A stretch of 64,000 bases of DNA from the NCBI GenBank assembly GCA_943912755.1, contig CALTWF010000010.1, positions 1 to 64,000 on the forward strand, in the 5' to 3' direction. Shown one piece after another: positions 32,711 through 40,475 of the stretch; position 1 is the stretch's first letter; each line of letters opens with the position of its first letter. The stretch is from an uncultured Pseudomonas sp. (GTDB taxonomy: Bacteria; Pseudomonadota; Gammaproteobacteria; Pseudomonadales; Pseudomonadaceae). Both the position numbers and the translations under genes were made by a program. Under the pieces are notes generated by a model that saw nothing but the letters and a program-made list of their open reading frames with translations, ran no database searches and had not been told where the DNA came from.

Positions 32711-33060
32711 TTTGGCTTTCCTAAGAATTGCTGGGATCGCCCTCCAGAACGTGACCAAACGAATGGGTGGCGACTGTACGCGGATTGGTCAACCGGGGAC
32801 TTAGGAAAACCCGGCGCACCCGAAGGCGCCCCGCGCACAGCCGCCATAAATGCAGCAGCCAGCGCACTCGTTGTTCAAGACGAGCGTTTCCATAAATCCG
32901 CAGGTGACCAAACCTGATCGCCAGTAAGCGGCGACCGACGCAGCCTAGGTGCCGATTTCCAGATGCGCAACGCCAAACGAGGCGCGGAAGTATGATTGGG
33001 AAATTGCCTACAAGAAAGTCGGAAATAGAGGGAATTTCGTAGCTGTATGCGACACCTTTG
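32711..33060 (-). promoter_or_regulatory. Candidate structured RNA leader of the DUF3077-like gene
   Basis: The 503 bases upstream of the small gene hold no credible protein gene. Read on the minus strand, UUUCCUAAG (32808-32800) is fully complementary to CUUAGGAAA (32725-32717), which contains the gene's Shine-Dalgarno. Two identical copies of GUUUGGUCAC (32913-32904 and 32760-32751) can each pair with UUGACCAA (32792-32785). Other local hairpins are CGCTCGT/ACGAGTG with an 8-base loop, TCGCC/GGCGA, and a UUCG-capped stem near 32820. Together these suggest a translational switch. Transcript start and ligand are unknown. Confidence 0.5.
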
Positions 33061-33089
33061 GGCGCGGAAAGGTCCGACGGGAGATTGCA

Positions 33090-33207
33090 TGAGGGCTGCC
33101 AGGTGCTAGCCGACAGATCTTCAGCGCTCTTGAGATCGAGCGCCGCGCGGGCGGCGCTCGATCTCAAGAGCGCAACAAGACTCAAGACAGGCACCTGGCA
33201 ACCCTCA
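33090..33207. repeat. Composite palindrome with a perfect 23-bp core
   Basis: The core GCGCTCTTGAGATCGAGCGCCGC (33124-33146) and its exact complement (33151-33173) are separated by GCGG. Outside it, TGAGGGCTGCCAGGTGC (33090-33106) is matched, with one mismatch, by GCACCTGGCAACCCTCA (33191-33207). The intervening segments are equal in length (17 bases) but diverged. The whole is thus an imperfect inverted repeat with 57-base arms, resembling a dispersed intergenic or MITE-like element. Confidence 0.75.
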
Positions 33208-33213
33208 CGCCCC

Positions 33214-34362
33214 CTACAGATATTTCAACCACCCAATATCCCGTCGCCGCGCCTTCAACCTAGCAAACCACCCCACCGGCCAATACAACGCCAGCGCCAG
33301 CAACACCGCCACACCCCACACCGCCAGCACCGAATCGAAGCCGAAGTACGCTCCATGGTTGGCCCCCCACCAAGCCAGCGCCAGCACATACAACAGCTTC
33401 AGCACATACAGATGCAGCAGATAGAAAAACATCGGCGCCGCGCCGAATACCGCCAGCCAGCGCACCACCCGCCCGTCATTGCGCCGCTCGAACGCCACCA
33501 GCAGCAACAGGCCGATACCCAGGGTCAGGGCGAGGAACAGCAACGACGGCGGGTACTTGGTGATGTTGAAAAAGCCCATCAGCGTCTGCACCGCCGTCTC
33601 GCCAGTGGCCCAAGGCTTCTCGCCATAGCCATTGAGCCAGCGCAGCACGAAGAACACCCCGAGCGCCCCACCCGCCGTAGCCAATAGCCGACGCCGCCGC
33701 AGCCCGGCATCACTGCCCCGGCCAAACCACGGCCCAATGCCATACCCCAGGGCAATCACCCCGATCCACGGCAACAGCGGATACGAGGTGCGCAGGCGCA
33801 GCCCCTCGGACACCTCGATCCAGCCCCGATCATGCAGCACCGCCCAAGGCACATGGGCCCAGTGCCCCGGCTCGAAATGCACCCCGTCGAGCAGGTTGTG
33901 CCCGGCCACCAGCAACAGCCCGAGGCCGATCAGCAGCGCCCGCGGCAGCCACAGCAAAGCACTCAGCGCCAGCATGCTCAGGCCGATGGCCCAGATCACC
34001 TGGAGGTAGATCACGCTCGGTGGCAACTGGAAGGTCCAGGCGAAGTTGACCAGGGTGAACTCCAGCACCACCAGGAACAACCCGCGCTTGAACAGGAACG
34101 CCGAGACCGCCGCCCGGCCCTGGTATTTCTCGCCATAGAGAAACGCCGACAGGCCGGTGAGCAGGATGAACACCGGCGCGCACAGGTGCGCCAGGGTACG
34201 GCTGAAGAACAATGCGGGGTCGGTGTGCGCGACATCCATCGGGTCCGCCACCTGCATGTGCAGGTAGAAGGTTTCGCGCACGTGGTCGAGCAGCATGAAC
34301 AGGATCACCAGACCGCGCAGGGCGTCGATCGAGTGGAGCCGGGTGGAAAGCGTGGAAGACAT
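33214..34362 (-). CDS. DUF1624 / heparan-alpha-glucosaminide acetyltransferase-like membrane protein
   Basis: The 382-residue integral membrane protein has about ten TM helices. The N-terminal family motif is LHSIDALRGLVILFMLLDHVRE, with the His and Asp-Arg pattern shared with acyltransferase-3-like and YeiB-type proteins. Further motifs are APVFILLTGLSAFL and the C-terminal APMFFYLLHLYVL. Related proteins transfer acetyl groups across membranes, but the bacterial substrate is unknown. The tail ends RRRDIGWLKYL. It is downstream of the DUF998 gene on the minus strand. Confidence 0.85.
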   Translation of the reverse strand: MSSTLSTRLHSIDALRGLVILFMLLDHVRETFYLHMQVADPMDVAHTDPALFFSRTLAHLCAPVFILLTGLSAFLYGEKYQGRAAVSAFLFKRGLFLVVLEFTLVNFAWTFQLPPSVIYLQVIWAIGLSMLALSALLWLPRALLIGLGLLLVAGHNLLDGVHFEPGHWAHVPWAVLHDRGWIEVSEGLRLRTSYPLLPWIGVIALGYGIGPWFGRGSDAGLRRRRLLATAGGALGVFFVLRWLNGYGEKPWATGETAVQTLMGFFNITKYPPSLLFLALTLGIGLLLLVAFERRNDGRVVRWLAVFGAAPMFFYLLHLYVLKLLYVLALAWWGANHGAYFGFDSVLAVWGVAVLLALALYWPVGWFARLKARRRDIGWLKYL

Positions 34363-34430
34363 GAGGCAGGAAATACCCTGTAGCGCAATGTAATAGTGTT
34401 ACGCATGATGGCACGTAGCCCCGCACCCTG

Positions 34431-35096
34431 TCACTTTGCCAAGCCCGCCGGTCGAGCGCTGCGCCTTGCCATTGCCGCGGGTCGGGCCAGGCTGAGCGCG
34501 GCCAGCGCCGCAAGCCAGATCACCGCAGTACCGTAGTTGAGGCGCTGGTACAGGCCGAAACCATGCCCCGCCTCCAGCGCCTGCCCCATCAGGCCGACCG
34601 TGACCAACGCCAGCAGCGTGCACAGCGCCGAGAACCAGGAGAACCCGCGACTGTCGAGCAGGCGCTTGCCGAGCGGGATCCACAGCGCGCTGGCGAGGGT
34701 CAGCGCGACGAACATCAGCAGCCCGGACAGGTTGTGCATCTGCTGCGAGAACGACGGCTGCGCCGGGGCGCAGCCCTGATCGCAGGAAAACACCCCGGCA
34801 CCGATGCTGCCCAGGCCATGGAGCAGGACCAGCAGCGCACTCGACCGGGCCAGGCGCGAGTCGGAGAAACGCCGCCACAGCCCGAGCGCGGTCAGCACGA
34901 ACAACACCCCCAGCGGGAAATTGTTGATCCACGCTGACAAGCCATGGGTCACCGCGCCCTGCTCGCCCAGCCGGCTCATGGCGAAATCCAGATGGCTGTA
35001 GCCGGGGTAGTGGCTGGCGGTCAGCACCACCCCGCAAAACAGCCATAGCGGAATCGCTGTGCCGGCCCCCAGCAGTACCCGGTCGATGGTCTTCAT
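34431..35096 (-). CDS. DUF998 family membrane protein
   Basis: The 221-residue protein has six TM helices. Family features include SHLDFAMSRLGEQGAVTHG after the first helix, LHGLGSIGAGVFSCDQGC and MHNLSGLLMFVALTL. DUF998 proteins have no established function; they resemble Frag1/DRAM-like membrane proteins. The start at 35096 has GGAG eleven bases upstream; an upstream ATG at 35189 would overlap the divergent LysR gene. It lies 68 bases before the DUF1624 gene. Confidence 0.8.
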   Translation of the reverse strand: MKTIDRVLLGAGTAIPLWLFCGVVLTASHYPGYSHLDFAMSRLGEQGAVTHGLSAWINNFPLGVLFVLTALGLWRRFSDSRLARSSALLVLLHGLGSIGAGVFSCDQGCAPAQPSFSQQMHNLSGLLMFVALTLASALWIPLGKRLLDSRGFSWFSALCTLLALVTVGLMGQALEAGHGFGLYQRLNYGTAVIWLAALAALSLARPAAMARRSARPAGLAK

Positions 35097-35229
35097 GTCG
35101 CAGCACACTCCGTTGTTGTTCGAAGCAGCGATGCTAAGGATTGCACCCGGCCAATCGTTACCGAATTTTTTGCAAGCCGGCTTGAGCATGCGTCATCCTG
35201 TCGCCCCCGCGTTCCAAGGATGGCCGTAC

Positions 35230-36102
35230 GTGACCCGCCGCTTGCCCAGCACCACCGCCCTGCTCGCCCTCGAAGCCGCCGCCCGGCACCAGAGCTTCGC
35301 CCGCGCCGCGCAGGAGCTGTCCCTTACCGAGGGCGCCATCAGCCGGCAGATCGCCAAGCTGGAAAGCCAGCTCGGGGTACGCCTGTTCCAGCGCAGCGGC
35401 AACCGCGTCGAGCTCTCGGAACCCGGCGCCCGCTACGCCGCCGACATGCGCGAGGCGCTCGACCTGATCGAGCGCAAGACCCGCCAGCTGCAAGCCGCCA
35501 GCCGCACCGACGCAGCCCTGGAGATCGGCGTGATCCCGACCCTCGCCAGCCGCTGGCTGATTCCGCGCATGGTGCGTTTTCACCAGCGCCACCCGCATAT
35601 CCGGGTCAACCTGCGCGAACGCACCGAGCCGTTCGATCTGCTCGCCAGCGGGTTGCATGCGGCGATCAATATCGAGCATCCGGCGTGGGTCGGCTTGCCC
35701 GTGCAGCCACTGTTCCAGGCACCGCTGCTCGCGGTGTGTCACCCCGAGCTGGCCGGGCGGGCGCCGCACGAAATGCCGCTGCTGCACAAGCACGACAACG
35801 GCGAGCAGTGGAGCGAATACGCGGCACACAGCGGTATCGACCTGCCCCAGACGGGAAGCGGGCCCCGTTACGACCGTTTTTCCCTGCTGATCGATGCGGC
35901 GCGCAGCGGCATGGGCATGGCCCTGGTACCGCGCCTGTATGTGCAAGACGATCTCGACCAGGGGCGCTTGAGCGCACCCTGGCCCCATGCGGGTCAGTTG
36001 AGCGAGCGTTATGTGCTGGTCGAGCCTGCCGCCGAACAAGGCCCGGCGCTGGACCTGTTCAAACACTGGTTGCTGGAACAAAGTGCCGGGCAGGCTGGCT
36101 GA
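35230..36102 (+). CDS. LysR-family regulator (GcvA/AmpR-like group)
   Basis: The 290-residue protein has the GcvA-type N-terminus TRRLPSTTALLALEAAARHQSF, a helix-turn-helix with ELSLTEGAISRQIAKLE, and an effector domain starting near residue 90. A GTG start at 35230 is chosen because AGGA lies nine bases upstream and the protein then starts as relatives do. An ATG at 35188 would add fourteen residues. It is divergent from the DUF998/DUF1624 genes, which makes them the likely targets by position alone. Confidence 0.85.
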   Translation: MTRRLPSTTALLALEAAARHQSFARAAQELSLTEGAISRQIAKLESQLGVRLFQRSGNRVELSEPGARYAADMREALDLIERKTRQLQAASRTDAALEIGVIPTLASRWLIPRMVRFHQRHPHIRVNLRERTEPFDLLASGLHAAINIEHPAWVGLPVQPLFQAPLLAVCHPELAGRAPHEMPLLHKHDNGEQWSEYAAHSGIDLPQTGSGPRYDRFSLLIDAARSGMGMALVPRLYVQDDLDQGRLSAPWPHAGQLSERYVLVEPAAEQGPALDLFKHWLLEQSAGQAG

Positions 36103-36227
36103 ACCTGGCCGGGCAGCCCTCCTCCCGCGCCTTCGGGTTATCCACTTGCGGCGATGTACAAGCGCAAGGCAAATCGCCATTATCCCGGGATAAACAACAA
36201 GCACCGCTGAGTGCACAGGAGGTTTCG

Positions 36228-36284
36228 ATGGTCAGGGCGCCCGCAAGGTCGGCTTTTTATCTGGCGCGGGGTGCTGCGCGATGA
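36228..36284 (+). CDS. Possible 18-codon leader ORF overlapping the PDZ lipoprotein start
   Basis: An ATG at 36228 follows AGGAGGT by four bases, a near-perfect Shine-Dalgarno. The frame encodes MVRAPARSAFYLARGAAR and stops at TGA in the overlap ATGA with the next gene's start. The PDZ gene itself has only a weak ribosome site, so ribosomes finishing this short frame may restart there. Whether the peptide matters is unknown. It was too short for standard gene calling. Confidence 0.5.
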   Translation: MVRAPARSAFYLARGAAR

Positions 36285-37402
36285 ATCAAAGCCTGTTGAC
36301 CGGCCTGCGTCTTGGCACCCTGGCCCTGGCCGCAACCACCCTTCCCGGCTGTGTGGCCCAGGTCGCCCATGCGGTGTTTTCCCCTGTGCTGGATGCCGCT
36401 TCCGAAGCGGCCCTGACGCCCGAAAGCGTCGGCATCACTCCCGCCAGCTGGCGTGGTCGGAGCTGCGAGCAACTGCAACTGAATTACACGCAAACCGCTG
36501 ACTCCCGGCAGCGCTTTGCCGCAGACGGCGACAGCACCATGGTCAAGACCATGGGCTGGCAACTGGATGCGATCAGCCAGGTTCGCCGCGAGCAGGGCTG
36601 CCTGGACGGCAGCGCCAGCGTGGCCAGCGCAAGCCGGAACCAGGCACCGCCAGCGACCACCAGCGTCGCTGCACCGCCCCCGGCCGAGCAATCCGCCAGC
36701 ACCGGCAGCCCGGCACTGGGCATGACCCTGCAAAGTCCGAACACCGACATGCTCAAGGCCTTGGGCCTGACCGGCAGCAGCGGCGCCTGGGTGGTCAGCG
36801 TCGCCCCGGGCAGCCCGGCGGCCAAGGCCGGGTTGAAACCGCTGGACGTCATCCTCGATGTGTCCGGCCAGGAAGTCCGCAGCCCGCAGGATGTCCAGGC
36901 CATCGTCAGCCGCCTGCGCGCCGGTTATCGCGCGCCACTGGGCATCTGGCGCGATCGCGCGGCGAAGGAACTGACCCTCGACGTACCTGCCCGTGCCACC
37001 GCAACGGTGCCCGCCGCGGTTGCCGCGGTTGCCGCGCCAGCGAAAGGCAATACCTTCTGTCACGCCTACGTCTATGTCGTGGACCAGCCGGGCGGCCTGC
37101 AATCGGAGCTGTTCGAGAGCTCGACCAGCGAATTGAACGCCACGGCGATGATCGGCTCGCTGTCGGCCTTCGTCAGCAAGGTACGCGCACTGCATCCGGA
37201 TGACTGGCGCCCGTTCACATTCTCGGAAAACCAGTGCTCGCCGGCAGCGGGCTATTGCTTCGGCAACGGCGAAAACCCGCTGTTTGGCGGCAAACAGATG
37301 GCCGGCCAGTTCTGCTACACCAACCGCGAGCAGGCCCAGCGGCATTACGACGAGTTCAACACGGTCAAGCCGGTGTACCAGACCGTGCGCCTGCAACCCT
37401 GA
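36281..37402 (+). CDS. PDZ-domain lipoprotein of unknown function
   Basis: The 373-residue precursor has a signal sequence ending in lipobox TLPGC (Cys near 24). An N-terminal domain has SWRGRSCEQLQLNY, and a Pro/Ala-rich linker spans about 115-140. A PDZ domain spans about 150-235, with ALGLTGSSGAWVVSVAPGSPAAKAGLKPLDVILDVSG split over its first half. A C-terminal domain rich in paired cysteines (NTFCHAY, ENQCSP, GYCFGNG, QFCYTNR) suggests disulfides in the periplasm. Unlike DegP/DegS proteins, no protease domain is present, so the PDZ may be a scaffold. Start overlaps the short upstream frame. Confidence 0.8.
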   Translation: MNQSLLTGLRLGTLALAATTLPGCVAQVAHAVFSPVLDAASEAALTPESVGITPASWRGRSCEQLQLNYTQTADSRQRFAADGDSTMVKTMGWQLDAISQVRREQGCLDGSASVASASRNQAPPATTSVAAPPPAEQSASTGSPALGMTLQSPNTDMLKALGLTGSSGAWVVSVAPGSPAAKAGLKPLDVILDVSGQEVRSPQDVQAIVSRLRAGYRAPLGIWRDRAAKELTLDVPARATATVPAAVAAVAAPAKGNTFCHAYVYVVDQPGGLQSELFESSTSELNATAMIGSLSAFVSKVRALHPDDWRPFTFSENQCSPAAGYCFGNGENPLFGGKQMAGQFCYTNREQAQRHYDEFNTVKPVYQTVRLQP

Positions 37403-37417
37403 ACAAGCGCCGGGCCG

Positions 37418-38086
37418 CTACTCGCGCCAGAAGATCTCGTAGTGACCGTTGGTGATATCGACCTCGAACGGGCGATCCGGCAACTGAGGGATCATGAACT
37501 GCAGGTTCGGCACTTCGAAATGCACATCGAAGAAGACGCCGGACAGGCGTGTGCGACCGTCGCCGTTGTCATCGATATGGACCTCAAGATGCCCTGCGGC
37601 AGGCTGGACCCATATCCAGAAGAAGTCGCCCCCCGGAAGCACCTGGGCCATGCCATACGCCACCCAGGGTCGTGACCAGTTCTCGTTGGGGATGGACAGG
37701 TCGAACTGCTTGCCGTTATGGCGCTCGAAAACATTGAAATCGATGCGTTCTGCCGGTATCCGGAACAGACTTTCTGGCGGGTAGGCCTCTCCGCCCAGTT
37801 TCCAGACCAGCTCATCCCCCACCTCGTCCTCGAACTTATCGGTGAGCTCCGCGCCGATGACCCTCGCCGGAAAATCCCGTGCCCCACCGTCGGCGATCAT
37901 GTGGGCCTTGAAGATGTCGTCCTCGGCCAGTCCTGCCTTGCCAGCGCCACCCGCCTCGATGCGGCGACGCAAGGCGGGCTCCTTGTGCGGATCGATGCGC
38001 AGGATGTGCGCCCTGTCCACTTGTTTGTAATCGAGCACGCTCTTTACATCGACGCCCGAGCATCGAGCAATGAATGCATGGTCCAT
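37418..38086 (-). CDS. Uncharacterised 222-aa protein
   Basis: This is a soluble, acidic protein with no signal peptide, starting MDHAFIARCSGVDVKSVLDY after AGGAGG seven bases upstream. The N-terminal third looks helical. The C-terminal two-thirds is rich in beta-type segments with alternating aromatic residues (GDFFWIWVQPAAGHLEVHIDD, LSGVFFDVHFEVPN) and a possible calcium-like DDNGDGRT loop. I do not recognise a family. It faces the PDZ lipoprotein gene tail to tail and is divergent from the MAPEG gene. Confidence 0.7.
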   Translation of the reverse strand: MDHAFIARCSGVDVKSVLDYKQVDRAHILRIDPHKEPALRRRIEAGGAGKAGLAEDDIFKAHMIADGGARDFPARVIGAELTDKFEDEVGDELVWKLGGEAYPPESLFRIPAERIDFNVFERHNGKQFDLSIPNENWSRPWVAYGMAQVLPGGDFFWIWVQPAAGHLEVHIDDNGDGRTRLSGVFFDVHFEVPNLQFMIPQLPDRPFEVDITNGHYEIFWRE

Positions 38087-38319
38087 GATTTCGCCTCCTG
38101 AAAATGCTGCTCCAAGGAAGGTGCTTCGTCCCACCCGGGGTCGAAGAAGGCGGCACGTGGCAGCTACACGGCCAGCCCTCATCGGCGAGTTCGCCGAAAT
38201 ACGCCCGGCCAGTCTATGGCCTGCCTCGCACTGCCACACCTGACAGAAATATCAGGTGGCCATGCCCGCCAGCTGCTAGCCTGCGTCGGCGCAACCGCCC
38301 CCCCCTCAAAGGAATGAAC

Positions 38320-38751
38320 ATGAGCGTTGTACTGCCAGCCTATGCCCTGTGTGTCGTTGTCCTGTTCCTGAAAATGCTCGGTATCTCCTGTTACCAGGGC
38401 TATTACCGGATCAGCCGGAAAACCTTCCAGAACGCCGAGGACGCACGCTTCGTCGGGCGCGAGCCGAGCGCCGGGGAGTTGCCGCAGGTCGTGCGGGCGG
38501 CCAAGGCCTGGAGCAATGACCTGGAGAACATCCCGCTGTTCTTTGTCCTCGGCGGGCTGTGCGTGGCCCTGGAAACCACCAGCGGCGCCAGCATTGCGCT
38601 GTTCTGCCTGTTCACCGGCGCACGGATGCTTCACACCCTGTGCTACCTGAACCAGTGGCAGCCCTGGCGGACCCTGGCCTACGCCATCGCCCTCGCCTGC
38701 CTGCTGGGCCTCGCCGGGCTGGTAGCGGCCAGGGCACTAGTGCTGCTGTGA
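38320..38751 (+). CDS. MAPEG-family membrane protein
   Basis: The 143-residue protein has four TM helices and the MAPEG pattern: QNAEDARFVG, VVRAAKAWSNDLENIPLFFVLG and ARMLHTLCYL. Family members in eukaryotes act on glutathione and eicosanoids; bacterial ones have glutathione transferase or peroxidase activity in some cases. The start at 38320 is preferred because AAGGA lies six bases upstream, while the ATG at 38314 touches it. It precedes the threonine-rich leader region. Confidence 0.85.
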   Translation: MSVVLPAYALCVVVLFLKMLGISCYQGYYRISRKTFQNAEDARFVGREPSAGELPQVVRAAKAWSNDLENIPLFFVLGGLCVALETTSGASIALFCLFTGARMLHTLCYLNQWQPWRTLAYAIALACLLGLAGLVAARALVLL

Positions 38752-38791
38752 GGATTGCCATCAACTCGCTATCAAGGCTAATGTCAGCCCC

Positions 38792-38863
38792 ATGACCCTG
38801 TTCCGCAGCACCCCGACCACCACCACGACCACCGCCAAGAGCGGGGTACGCGGGTGTCGCTGA
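38792..38863 (+). CDS. Threonine-rich putative leader peptide
   Basis: A 23-codon frame reads MTLFRSTPTTTTTTAKSGVR followed by GCR. Six threonine codons in a row (ACC or ACG, 38816-38833), plus two earlier, are what a threonine-responsive attenuator would use, as in the E. coli thr leader. An intrinsic terminator starts 21 bases after the stop, and the next gene starts 40 bases beyond it. The ribosome site is weak (AAGG fourteen bases upstream), which counts against strong translation. Confidence 0.5.
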   Translation: MTLFRSTPTTTTTTAKSGVRGCR

Positions 38864-38884
38864 ACGGTTGACAGCAAAACCCGA

Positions 38885-38917
38885 AAGGCCCCGCCAGCGA
38901 TGGACGGGGCCTTTTTT
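38885..38917 (+). terminator. Intrinsic terminator, possibly an attenuator, before the cysteine hydrolase gene
   Basis: AAGGCCCCG (38885-38893) pairs with CGGGGCCTT (38905-38913) around an 11-base loop, and six T residues follow. GCGGGG at 38841-38846, within the leader frame after the threonine codons, can instead pair with CCCCGC at 38889-38894 and block the hairpin. It could also simply end the MAPEG transcript. Confidence 0.75.
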
Positions 38918-38956
38918 CAATCCCGTGTCGCTGGCTTATCTCAAGGAGCGACACCC

Positions 38957-39475
38957 ATGCATGCATTGTTGATTCTCGATCTGCAGATCGGCCTGTTCCA
39001 TGGCCCCGACCAACCCTGGCGCGGCGCCGAGCTGCTGGAGGCAGTCAACTCCCTGCTGGACAAGGCCCATGCCGCCGCTGCCCCGGTATTCCTCGCCCGC
39101 CATGTCGGCCCGCCCGGCTCGCCGCTGGCGCCGGACAGCGCCCTGACCCGGCTGATCCCCGAACTGAGGCTGGACGGTAGCGAGACGGTTTTCGAGAAGC
39201 AGCGGCCCAGTGCCTTCGTCGGCACCGGTTTGCTGGAGCGCTTGAAGGAGGCTGACGTCAGTGGCCTGGTGATCTGCGGGATGAAGACCCAGTACTGCGT
39301 CGACAGCACCTGCCGCGCGGTGCGGGATCTGGGGCTGGATGCGGTGCTGGTCGAGGACGGCCATAGCTGTTCCGACACGCCGCTGCTGAACGCCGAGGCG
39401 ATTGTCGGCCATCACAATGCGACGCTGGCCGGGCCGTTCTGCCGGCTGACCAAGGCGGCCGACTGGCAGTTCTGA
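38957..39475 (+). CDS. Cysteine hydrolase (isochorismatase-like family)
   Basis: The 172-residue protein has the cysteine-hydrolase triad: Asp in LLILDLQIG near residue 8, Lys in FEKQRPSAF near residue 80, and Cys in GMKTQYCVDST near residue 115, preceded by the cis-peptide GM. Members hydrolyse amides or enol ethers (nicotinamidase, isochorismatase, ureidoacrylate hydrolase); the substrate is not evident. Its ribosome site lies in AAGGAGCGACACCC, which can pair with upstream copies of GTGTCGCT. It is preceded by the threonine-rich leader and terminator. Confidence 0.87.
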   Translation: MHALLILDLQIGLFHGPDQPWRGAELLEAVNSLLDKAHAAAAPVFLARHVGPPGSPLAPDSALTRLIPELRLDGSETVFEKQRPSAFVGTGLLERLKEADVSGLVICGMKTQYCVDSTCRAVRDLGLDAVLVEDGHSCSDTPLLNAEAIVGHHNATLAGPFCRLTKAADWQF

Positions 39476-39476
39476 A

Positions 39477-40373
39477 TCAGGCCGGGTGCGCGAGCCAGGT
39501 CTCCAGCACCCGCGCCAGGGCATCGAACACCGCGGCGACCCGCGGAACCCGGCGCAGGTCATGGTGCATGGCGATCCATACCTCCACCTCGAACCCGACC
39601 TGCGCCTCCAGAACCCTCACCAGGCCTGCCGGCTCGGCCAGTTGCGCCGGGCAGGCGGCGAAGCCCAGGCCCGCCAGCAGCGCACCGAACTGGGCCGGAT
39701 GGCTGTCGCTGGCAATGGCGAAGCGGGCATCCGCGGCAAACACCCCCTGCTCCACCAGTCGGCGTTGATCCGCCTGACGCCGGTCAGGCCCTATCAGCGG
39801 CCGCACCGCCAGGTCTTCGCGGCTCATCGGCACGCCATGCCGGGCAATGCAATCGGGACTGGCGTACAAGCCAACGCGCAGCACGCCGACCCGCCGGGTC
39901 ACGATGTTCGCCTCGGTCGGCCGGGTCAGGCGCACGGCGATATCCGCCTCCAGTTGCGACAGCGCCTGCAAGGCATCGCCGATGCTCAGTTCCAGGCTGA
40001 TACCGGGCAATGCCGCGCGCACATCGCGCAGCAAGGCGGGCAACGCCTGGACGCCCAACAGCTCGCCACAGGTCAGGCGCACCTTGCCCGCGCTTGCCGA
40101 CGCGCCGGCATTGGCGCGCCGATTGAAGGCGCGTGCCGCCACATCCATGGCCTCGACGTACTCGCCCAGTTCGCGGGCGGCCTCGCTCGGCACCAGGCCA
40201 GCCGGGGTGCGGACGAACAGGCTGACGCCGATGCCGGCCTCCAGTTTTTCGATACGACGTCGCGCCGTCGCCTGGGAAATCCCCATCAGGCGCGCGGCCC
40301 CCGACAGACTGCCGGTGCGCAGCACTGCCAGGAAGATGCGCTGGTTTTCCCATTCAAGACCGTCGGGGTTCAT
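39477..40373 (-). CDS. LysR-family regulator
   Basis: The 298-residue protein has a winged HTH (WENQRIFLAVLRTGSLSGAARLMGISQATARRRIEKLE) in its first 55 residues. The effector domain resembles the group lacking close ties to a metabolic ligand. Two start codons are possible; 40373 (MNPDGLEW) is preferred over 40409. Divergent from the GFA-family gene with about 100 bases between starts, and tail to tail with the cysteine hydrolase gene. By position the GFA gene is the most likely target. Confidence 0.87.
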   Translation of the reverse strand: MNPDGLEWENQRIFLAVLRTGSLSGAARLMGISQATARRRIEKLEAGIGVSLFVRTPAGLVPSEAARELGEYVEAMDVAARAFNRRANAGASASAGKVRLTCGELLGVQALPALLRDVRAALPGISLELSIGDALQALSQLEADIAVRLTRPTEANIVTRRVGVLRVGLYASPDCIARHGVPMSREDLAVRPLIGPDRRQADQRRLVEQGVFAADARFAIASDSHPAQFGALLAGLGFAACPAQLAEPAGLVRVLEAQVGFEVEVWIAMHHDLRRVPRVAAVFDALARVLETWLAHPA

Positions 40374-40475
40374 ACATTTCCTGCCAACCGCTGATTCATT
40401 TCTGCCCATTCAATCAGAGCGCCCGCTGGGGCATTCTCTCGGGCCATATCGTTATCGCTTCCGGAGAGTCGTTTC

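Noticed and set aside
38784..38966. 60-codon minus-strand frame across the threonine leader
   Set aside because: Trp/Ser-rich translation arises from the complement of threonine and GC-rich codons; no ribosome site.
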